A DNA stretch of 5,238 nucleotides. It comes from Gammaproteobacteria bacterium. GTDB taxonomy: Bacteria > Pseudomonadota > Gammaproteobacteria > Xanthomonadales > Wenzhouxiangellaceae. Location: contig PWWM01000018.1 of assembly GCA_003561495.1 (NCBI GenBank), positions 1 through 5,238 of the forward strand, given 5' to 3'. The notes beneath the pieces are model-generated. The model was not told the DNA's origin. It did not search any database and worked only from the letters and a program-made list of their open reading frames with translations. This document shows, in pieces, positions 1-4,302 of this stretch. The position numbers and the translations under genes were made by a program. The number at the start of each line of letters is the position of its first letter. Positions within the stretch are counted from its first letter, which is position 1.

Positions 1-417
1 CAGCGGGCGATTGCGGGACAGCCCGCAACGCAATGCGATGGCGCCGCCCTGGGAGAATCCGGCCAACACCAGCCGTTCGGCGGCAATCCCGGCCTCGATC
101 TGCTCATCGATCAATTGATCCACGGCAGCCACCGAGGCGACAATGCCGGCCTGGTCCTGGTTACGATCGATTTCCATACCCAGAATGTCGTACCAGGCAC
201 GCATGGCCATCCCGCCGTTGATGGTGACCGGACGTACCGGCGCATGGGGGAAGACAAAGCGCACCGCTCGCCGGGTTGTGCATCCCAGCTGCGGTACAAT
301 CGGTTCAAAGTCATGCCCGTCAGCACCCAGGCCATGCAACCAGATCACCCCATGGGTTGGCTGCGGCCCGGTGTCGTGAACAATGCATTCCAGTTTCTGT
401 TGGTCAGGATCATTCAT
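1..417 (-). CDS. Carboxylesterase / phospholipase family alpha/beta hydrolase, 5' part (truncated by left edge)
   Basis: This is a serine hydrolase of the carboxylesterase/phospholipase family (EstB/YpfH-like), expected to be cytoplasmic and to hydrolyse short-chain carboxylic or acyl-thio esters. The natural substrate cannot be read from sequence. The first 139 codons are visible and remain open to the window edge. VIWLHGLGAD at residues 24-33 supplies the oxyanion-hole HG region. RPVTINGG at 62-69 and MRAWYDI at 72-78 are typical of the family. LAGFSQGGA at 118-126 is the nucleophile elbow, with Ser122. The catalytic Asp and His lie beyond the edge; family members are usually about 220 residues. 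The ATG at 417-415 is chosen because it puts the first strand at the usual distance from the N-terminus. An in-frame TAG lies further upstream, with only a TTG in between. No clear Shine-Dalgarno precedes the ATG. It diverges from lptM and their start codons overlap. Confidence 0.9.
   Translation of the reverse strand, partial: MNDPDQQKLECIVHDTGPQPTHGVIWLHGLGADGHDFEPIVPQLGCTTRRAVRFVFPHAPVRPVTINGGMAMRAWYDILGMEIDRNQDQAGIVASVAAVDQLIDEQIEAGIAAERLVLAGFSQGGAIALRCGLSRNRPL
406..409 (+). promoter_or_regulatory. Shine-Dalgarno for lptM
   Basis: AGGA lies six bases before the lptM ATG, a good spacing, and supports the 416 start. It sits within the first codons of the divergent esterase gene. Confidence 0.6.
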
Positions 418-418
418 G
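415..418. other. Shared CATG: overlapping divergent start codons
   Basis: The palindrome CATG contains the ATG of the minus-strand esterase (417-415) and the ATG of plus-strand lptM (416-418), so the two reading frames overlap by two bases at their starts. Any 5' leader or promoter element of one gene must therefore lie inside the coding sequence of the other. Both starts are supported by protein family alignment from memory, not by experiment. Confidence 0.75.
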
Positions 419-559
419 CGAGCAATTCTAACTGTAGTTCTGTTGTCCCTGTTGCTGATTGGATGTGGCCTCAAGGGCGACCTCTATCTTCCCGAACCTG
501 AAGAAAACCAGGAATCCACTCCGTCCCAGTCCGAGCGAGATGATGAAGAGGACACCTGA
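416..559 (+). CDS. lptM: LptM (YifL) family outer-membrane lipoprotein, LPS translocon assembly factor
   Basis: This 47-residue lipoprotein has a short N-terminus (MRA), a hydrophobic signal segment at about residues 4-16, and a lipobox L-I-G-C with Cys17 as the predicted lipidated residue. Directly after it comes CGLKGDLYLP (17-26), which matches the family signature CGLKGPLYxP, with Asp22 where Pro is usual. The rest (27-47) is disordered and strongly acidic. In E. coli the homologue binds the LptD-LptE LPS translocon and promotes its oxidative maturation; the same role is inferred here. The position upstream of dapF is the usual one for this gene. The next gene starts inside it (17-bp overlap), suggesting co-transcription. 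It is very short, so automated annotation can miss it. Confidence 0.93.
   Translation: MRAILTVVLLSLLLIGCGLKGDLYLPEPEENQESTPSQSERDDEEDT
425..430 (-). promoter_or_regulatory. Possible -10 element for the divergent esterase
   Basis: Read on the minus strand this is TAGAAT, five of six matches to TATAAT, ending seven bases before the esterase ATG. Transcription would then begin almost at the start codon, which would fit the absence of a Shine-Dalgarno (a leaderless mRNA). No good -35 hexamer is seen at 16-18 bp, so this is a weak prediction. Confidence 0.25.
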
Positions 560-1202
560 ACCTGAATTGATGGATGCGCCGGACCAGGCGCGCGCCTATG
601 CCGAGGCTGACTTCAAGGAGCCCAATCGGCTATTCGTGAATTTATTCCTCGAGTTGGCCATCGACACGAATGTCAGGAACCTGATCGATCTGGGCTGCGG
701 GCCGGGAGACATCTGTATTCGCCTGGCCGGGAAATTGCCGGGCTGCCGGGTCGTCGGGCTTGATGCCGGCCCCAACATGCTCTCCCTGGCGCACACCGCG
801 GTCAAGCAGGCCGATCTGGAAGCGCGCATCGAGCTGGTCCTCGCCCGGCTTCCCGATCAGACTCCTGAACAGCGCTTCGATGCGGTGGTTTCCAACAGCC
901 TGCTGCACCATTTGCCCGACCCCATGGTCCTGTGGCAATCAATCCGCCGGCTGGCCGCCCCCGGCTGCCGAGTCCAGGTAATGGATTTGCATCGCCCTGA
1001 CAGTCCATCAGCGGTCGAGACCATCGTCGATGCGCATGCCGCCGATGCCCCCGAAGTCTTGCGCACCGACTTTCGAAACAGCCTGCATGCCGCCTACACC
1101 AGCAAGGAAGTTCTTGCTCAGATCGAGGCCGCCGGCTTGTCCGAACTGAACCTGTCCCGTCCCAGCGATCGCCACTGGATGGTTCAGGGCAGACTGGACT
1201 GA
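543..1202 (+). CDS. Class I SAM-dependent methyltransferase, substrate unknown
   Basis: This 219-residue protein has a Rossmann-type methyltransferase core. DLGCGPGD at about 49-56 is motif I, which binds the SAM methionine and ribose part. VVGLDAG with Asp74 forms the acidic end of strand 2, expected to hold the ribose hydroxyls. DAVVSNSLLHHLPDP (103-117) is the motif IV/post-II region. The C-terminal part ends in a DRHWMVQG strand. The acceptor cannot be deduced and no targeting signal is seen, so it is presumably cytoplasmic. The frame is open from ATG 459. I choose 543 because MKRTPEPELMD looks like the natural N-terminus of relatives and a weak GAG at 533-535 is suitably placed; ATG 540 or ATG 570 remain possible. 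It overlaps lptM by 17 bp and ends seven bases before dapF, so it is probably in the same operon. In many relatives of this locus lysA occupies this slot. Confidence 0.85.
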   Translation: MKRTPEPELMDAPDQARAYAEADFKEPNRLFVNLFLELAIDTNVRNLIDLGCGPGDICIRLAGKLPGCRVVGLDAGPNMLSLAHTAVKQADLEARIELVLARLPDQTPEQRFDAVVSNSLLHHLPDPMVLWQSIRRLAAPGCRVQVMDLHRPDSPSAVETIVDAHAADAPEVLRTDFRNSLHAAYTSKEVLAQIEAAGLSELNLSRPSDRHWMVQGRLD

Positions 1203-1209
1203 ATCCGCC

Positions 1210-2052
1210 ATGACCAGCGCCGCGATCCGATTCATCAAGCTGGAGGCACTGGGCAATGACTTCATGCTGGTCGATGGTCGTGATCAGGCATTTGCCCCGA
1301 CCGCCGAGCGGATCCGCAGAATGGCCGATCGACGTCTGGGAATCGGTTTCGATCAATTACTGATCCTTTCCTCATCGACACGGTCGGATTGTCTGTGCTC
1401 GGTCACCCTATTCAACAATGATGGCAGCCCGGCCCAACAGTGTGGCAACGGCATGCGCGCGATTGCGCTGTGGTTGCATCGGAACCATGAGCTCACTTCC
1501 CGGGCCTGCCTGGATACTGCCGGCGGACGGGTCTGGCTGCACTATGAGTCTGCGCAACGCATCACCGCCACGTTGACCGTGCCTGACTTTCGTCCCTCGG
1601 CCTGGGGCCTGACATCGAACGACCCGAAATGGGCAGAATCACTGGCGGACCAGTCGATCGAATTGCACGGCGTCTCCATGGGCAATCCACACCTGGTCAT
1701 TCCCTGGCCGACCCGACCCGATTCAACCACCCTGGAAAAACTTGCCGCGCCCCTGGTAGCGCATCCGGCACTGGCCGAGGGCGCCAATATCAGCCTGGCT
1801 CGGGTGATCGATCGTCACAGCGTTCAGCTGGCGGTCTTCGAACGAGGCGCCGGACCCACGCCGGCCTGCGGAAGTGCCGCCTGCGCCACGGCGGCCGTGC
1901 TGATTTCCCGCGGCCAGATCGACACCCCGGTCAAGGTCAAGCAGCCGGGCGGTGAGCTTGTGGTACATTGGCCGGCAAGCGATCAACCGATTGAAATGAC
2001 CGGCCCGGCGCGCCTGGTCTTTCACGGCACCATTGAACCTGAACCCGAATAA
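1210..2052 (+). CDS. dapF: Diaminopimelate epimerase
   Basis: DapF interconverts LL- and meso-diaminopimelate without a cofactor, supplying meso-DAP for peptidoglycan and for lysine synthesis in the cytoplasm. The 280-residue product is near the family norm (about 275). It shows both halves of the pseudo-symmetric fold. LEALGNDF (11-18) and GIGFDQLLIL (44-53) are present. NNDGS (69-73) leads to QQCGNG with catalytic Cys78. GVSMGNPH (154-161) and GANISL (191-196) follow. ERGAGPTPACGSAACA (211-226) contains Glu211-Arg212 for substrate binding and catalytic Cys220. All catalytic residues known from the H. influenzae enzyme appear present. The usual GET after the ERGAG motif reads GPT here, a position that varies in the family. 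The ATG at 1210 places the first strand as in E. coli, though the Shine-Dalgarno is weak. It lies seven bases after the methyltransferase and six before the DUF484 gene. Confidence 0.97.
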   Translation: MTSAAIRFIKLEALGNDFMLVDGRDQAFAPTAERIRRMADRRLGIGFDQLLILSSSTRSDCLCSVTLFNNDGSPAQQCGNGMRAIALWLHRNHELTSRACLDTAGGRVWLHYESAQRITATLTVPDFRPSAWGLTSNDPKWAESLADQSIELHGVSMGNPHLVIPWPTRPDSTTLEKLAAPLVAHPALAEGANISLARVIDRHSVQLAVFERGAGPTPACGSAACATAAVLISRGQIDTPVKVKQPGGELVVHWPASDQPIEMTGPARLVFHGTIEPEPE

Positions 2053-2058
2053 CGAATC

Positions 2059-2724
2059 ATGACCGACGCCAAGGAAGTCGCAGCCTGGCTGAAATCCCAT
2101 CCGGATTTTCTTGTCGAGAACCCGGAAGTACTCGATGAACTTAACCTGGTCCACCAGGCCGGCACCGCTTCACTCATCGAACGCCAGGTGGAGCGCCTGC
2201 GCAGCGAAAATCGGCGCCTCAATGCCCGGCTGAAAACTCTGGCCGGAATTGCCGGGGAAAACGAACGACTGATGCAGCGCCTGCATCAACTGACCCTGGA
2301 AGTCATGACCACCGATTCCACCCCGGCCTTTATCGAACAACTGTTCGAGAAACTGGCTCGGGACTTCAAGGCCGACCGGGTTTGTTTGCACCTGATCAAA
2401 CCCCACCCGGACCTTGAGGACTGCAACAGCGTCGCAGTTTTGCCGGAACAACAGCCGGAGTGGCTGGAGAAATTGCTGGAACGAGGCGAAACTCTGTGCG
2501 GTCGTCTGACAACCGGCAAGCTTGAACTACTGTTCGGTGAGCAACCGGGAACGATCGGATCTGCCGCCCTGGTGCCGATTCCCGGCACCGGCGCACTGGC
2601 CATTGGCGCCCATTCGGTCGAGCGTTTTCATCCCGGCATGGGCACACTGTTTCTGGAATTGCTGGGCACCACCATTCGCTATCGGCTTGAACGATCCGGA
2701 GCAGCCTATCGCAAGCGCGCCTGA
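2059..2724 (+). CDS. DUF484 family GAF-like protein (YigA homologue)
   Basis: This 221-residue protein belongs to the DUF484 family, which is regularly found between dapF and xerC in proteobacteria and whose biochemical role is not established. The N-terminus has the family pattern VAAWLKSHPDFLVENPEVL (7-25), followed by ASLIERQVERLRSENRRL (37-54). That opens a long charged helix, likely a coiled coil, to about residue 80. Residues from about 86 to 210 form a GAF-like alpha/beta domain. It includes SAALVPI (168-174) and GALAIGAHSVERFHPGMGT (178-196), the last being a well-conserved family segment. No catalytic residues, signal peptide or membrane segment are visible. The gene starts six bases after dapF and its 3' end overlaps the probable start of xerC, implying translational coupling. 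A ligand-binding or regulatory role alongside XerC would be inference only. Confidence 0.9.
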   Translation: MTDAKEVAAWLKSHPDFLVENPEVLDELNLVHQAGTASLIERQVERLRSENRRLNARLKTLAGIAGENERLMQRLHQLTLEVMTTDSTPAFIEQLFEKLARDFKADRVCLHLIKPHPDLEDCNSVAVLPEQQPEWLEKLLERGETLCGRLTTGKLELLFGEQPGTIGSAALVPIPGTGALAIGAHSVERFHPGMGTLFLELLGTTIRYRLERSGAAYRKRA

Positions 2725-3688
2725 ATCGACGGGTCCGGACGCCCTGGCTGCGGCGATCAGGGCGTTCCTCACGCATGCCGCCGACGAGGCGGGACTATCC
2801 GCAGCCACGCTGGATGCCTATCGTCGAGACCTCAAGCGTTTCGCCCAGTGGTGCTCGCAACGCGAACTGGCTGACCCGAACGACCTGGCCGAGGCCGACA
2901 TTCGCGCCTTCGCCGCCGCCGAGCATCGGCGCGGGCTGAACCCTCGCAGCGTACAGCGCCGGCTTTCGGCACTACGACGTTTTTTCAAGTACTTGCGTCG
3001 TGAAAACATCATGTCGCATGATCCCGGTCAGGGTGTTCGAGCGCCCAGAACACACCGGCGTCTGCCCTCGCCCCTGGATGTCGACCAGGTCATGGCGTTG
3101 CTGGATATTCCGGTTGAAAACGACCTGGCCACTCGCGACCGGGCCATGCTCGAGTTGTTCTACGCCTCGGGCTTGCGCGTCAGCGAGCTGGCCGGATTGA
3201 CCTGGGACCGATTGGACATGTCAGAGGGCATGGTTCGGGTGCTCGGCAAGGGACGGCGCGAACGCCTGGTGCCGGTCGGACGCCACGCACTGAGCGCCCT
3301 CAAGGCCTGGCGCACCATCCATCACCAGGTCGCCGGGCTCGAGCAGCCGAAAATCTTTACCAGCCTCAAGGGTCGACCACTGGGCGTTCGAGCCATTCAG
3401 AAACGAGTGGCCTACTGGTCCGACCGCCAGGGCCTGGATCAGCGTGTCCACCCCCATCAGCTGCGACACTCCTTCGCCTCGCACATACTCGAGTCGTCCG
3501 GCGACCTGAGAGCCGTCCAGGAGTTGCTCGGACATGCCAACCTGACCACCACCCAGATCTACACCCACCTGGATTTCCAGCACCTGGCCAGGGTCTATGA
3601 CGAGACCCATCCCCGGGCCCGGTCGCGAGACGATCGGGCGGGGAGACGGGAGACGGGAGACGGGAGACGAGAGTCGGGAGACGACTGA
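2687..3688 (+). CDS. xerC: Tyrosine recombinase XerC
   Basis: XerC works with XerD at dif to resolve chromosome dimers before division. The core-binding domain (about 22-120) contains LSAATLDAYRRDL and LSALRRFFKYL. The catalytic domain carries the full tyrosine-recombinase set: Arg164 (SGLRVSEL), Lys188 (LGKGRRER), His257 and Arg260 (HPHQLRHSFASH), His283 (LLGHAN) and nucleophile Tyr292 (IYTHLDFQHL). VHPHQLRHSFASHILESSGD and the HPRA end at 308-311 match E. coli XerC closely. Numbering uses TTG 2687, the nearest conventional start codon. It overlaps DUF484 by 38 bp, has no evident Shine-Dalgarno, and gives an N-terminus about 15 residues longer than in E. coli. ATC 2708, six bases after GGAG, or CTG 2744 are alternatives. 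After HPRA the protein has 22 extra residues, rich in Arg, Gly and Asp, the last 15 encoded by a heptamer repeat. Identity is certain; the start is not. Confidence 0.95.
   Translation: MNDPEQPIASAPESTGPDALAAAIRAFLTHAADEAGLSAATLDAYRRDLKRFAQWCSQRELADPNDLAEADIRAFAAAEHRRGLNPRSVQRRLSALRRFFKYLRRENIMSHDPGQGVRAPRTHRRLPSPLDVDQVMALLDIPVENDLATRDRAMLELFYASGLRVSELAGLTWDRLDMSEGMVRVLGKGRRERLVPVGRHALSALKAWRTIHHQVAGLEQPKIFTSLKGRPLGVRAIQKRVAYWSDRQGLDQRVHPHQLRHSFASHILESSGDLRAVQELLGHANLTTTQIYTHLDFQHLARVYDETHPRARSRDDRAGRRETGDGRRESGDD
2698..2701 (+). promoter_or_regulatory. Possible Shine-Dalgarno for xerC, deciding its start
   Basis: GGAG inside the DUF484 3' end is the only good Shine-Dalgarno-like motif near the expected xerC start. 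It would place initiation at the in-frame ATC at 2708 (six-base spacing). It lies downstream of TTG 2687 and so cannot serve that codon. It may also be coincidental. Confidence 0.25.
3636..3678 (+). other. Potential G-quadruplex-forming tract, plus strand
   Basis: Six G-runs of three or more bases occur at 3636-3638, 3640-3643, 3648-3650, 3655-3657, 3662-3664 and 3676-3678. Several consecutive sets of four satisfy the G3+N1-7 pattern, with four-base loops between the heptamer copies. It lies on the coding strand, so the xerC mRNA would carry it too. Folding is predicted from pattern only. Confidence 0.5.
3641..3682 (+). repeat. GGGAGAC heptamer tandem array at the xerC 3' end
   Basis: There are four perfect copies of GGGAGAC at 3641-3668, one diverged copy GAGAGTC at 3669-3675 and one more perfect copy at 3676-3682, immediately before the xerC stop. 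Because seven is not a multiple of three, three units encode a seven-residue period: GRRETGD (319-325) then GRRESGD (326-332). A gain or loss of one unit would shift the frame of the XerC tail. On the minus strand the unit is GTCTCCC. Confidence 0.95.
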
Positions 3689-3716
3689 CCCCTTTTTCCC
3701 GCCCCACACCGTCCCC
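3689..3716 (-). other. Potential G-quadruplex-forming tract, minus strand
   Basis: Plus-strand C-runs at 3689-3692, 3698-3700, 3702-3705 and 3713-3716 give, on the minus strand, four G-runs with loops of 7, 1 and 5 bases. This fits the G3+N1-7 pattern. It directly follows the plus-strand G-rich tract, so the strand asymmetry flips at the xerC stop codon. Confidence 0.4.
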
Positions 3717-3720
3717 ATCT
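3692..3720 (+). promoter_or_regulatory. Candidate sigma-32-type heat-shock promoter for hslVU
   Basis: CCCCATCT at 3713-3720 matches the enterobacterial sigma-32 -10 consensus CCCCATNT exactly. CTTTTT at 3692-3697, fifteen bases upstream, is only a three-of-six match to the -35 CTTGAA. Transcription would begin around 3727 and give a leader of about 25 bases before the hslV ATG. hslVU is heat-shock controlled in E. coli, which makes the position sensible, but the local C-richness makes a chance match possible. Confidence 0.4.
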
Positions 3721-3751
3721 TGTCGGTTCATCCCGAATTACGGTAAACGCA

Positions 3752-4294
3752 ATGCAACAGTATCGTGGCACGACCATCGTCTCGGTGCGCCGGGGCGATC
3801 AGGTGGTCATTGCCGGAGATGGCCAGGTCACACTGGGCAATACCGTCATGAAAGCCAACGCGCGCAAGGTGCGCCGACTTTACAAGAATCAGGTGATTGC
3901 CGGTTTTGCCGGCGCCACGGCCGATGCTTTTACCTTGTTCGAGCGTTTCGAAAGCAAGCTCGAAATGCATTCGGGACAACTGACCCGCGCCGCCGTGGAA
4001 CTGGCCAAGGACTGGCGCACCGACCGCTTGCTGCGGCGATTGGAGGCCCTGCTGGCCGTGGCCGACCGTGACGCCTCGCTGATCATCTCCGGCAACGGCG
4101 ATGTAATCGAGCCGGAGGAAGGCCTGATCGCGATAGGCTCGGGCGGACCCTTTGCACAATCAGCAGCTCGTGCCCTGCTCCGGCATACCGAACTGGATGC
4201 CGAAGCGATCTGCCGCGAAGCGCTGAGCATCGCCGGGGAGATCTGCATTTACACCAACCACAATTTCACCATCGAATCACTGAAAACGAGCTGA
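3752..4294 (+). CDS. hslV: ATP-dependent protease subunit HslV (ClpQ)
   Basis: HslV is the peptidase of the cytoplasmic HslVU (ClpYQ) protease, a double hexameric ring of N-terminal-threonine hydrolases that degrades misfolded and regulatory proteins fed to it by HslU. The 180-residue product has a six-residue leader (MQQYRG) before TTIVSVRR. Thr7 is therefore the predicted nucleophile after processing; E. coli needs only Met removal. Asp23 (AGDGQ), Lys34 and Lys39 (VMKANARKVRRL) correspond to the catalytic-site Asp17, Lys28 and Lys33. AGFAGATADAFTLFERFE, ELAKDWRTDR, AIGSGGPFAQ and ICIYTNHNFTIE are family signatures. ATG 3752 is the only start near the motif; the Shine-Dalgarno is weak. It lies 63 bp after xerC and eight before hslU, so the two protease genes form an operon. 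Confidence 0.97.
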   Translation: MQQYRGTTIVSVRRGDQVVIAGDGQVTLGNTVMKANARKVRRLYKNQVIAGFAGATADAFTLFERFESKLEMHSGQLTRAAVELAKDWRTDRLLRRLEALLAVADRDASLIISGNGDVIEPEEGLIAIGSGGPFAQSAARALLRHTELDAEAICREALSIAGEICIYTNHNFTIESLKTS

Positions 4295-4302
4295 ATAACA
4301 TC

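Noticed and set aside
109..120. Perfect 12-bp palindrome GATCAATTGATC
   Set aside because: It lies inside conserved esterase coding sequence (the D-Q-L-I-D stretch) and has no partner sites or regulatory context, so a chance palindrome is the simpler reading.
459..542. N-terminal extension of the methyltransferase from ATG 459
   Set aside because: The 28 extra residues are the out-of-frame reading of lptM and would make an 101-bp overlap. The conserved-looking N-terminus begins at MKRTPEPELMD.
802..1356. Long antisense open frame across the methyltransferase and dapF
   Set aside because: It is a shadow frame of two well-supported plus-strand genes. It is Arg/Gly/Ser/Cys-rich with no recognisable domain, as expected in GC-rich DNA.
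2522..2686. Upstream ATG 2522 or GTG 2537 as the xerC start
   Set aside because: The translation of this stretch is out-of-frame DUF484 sequence, rich in Trp, Pro and Cys and unlike any XerC N-terminus, and it would overlap the upstream gene by about 190-200 bp.
3672..3697. Possible intrinsic terminator for xerC: stem AGTCG/CGACT (3672-3676 with 3682-3686) and a T5 run
   Set aside because: The stem is only five base pairs and the T-run begins six bases after it, with GACCCC between. This is too weak and poorly spaced to call a terminator.
3221..3718. Antisense open frames across the xerC 3' end with a repetitive Ser/Arg/Leu/Pro translation
   Set aside because: The repetitive peptide is only the reverse complement of the heptamer array and of xerC coding sequence. 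There is no family similarity and no initiation signal.
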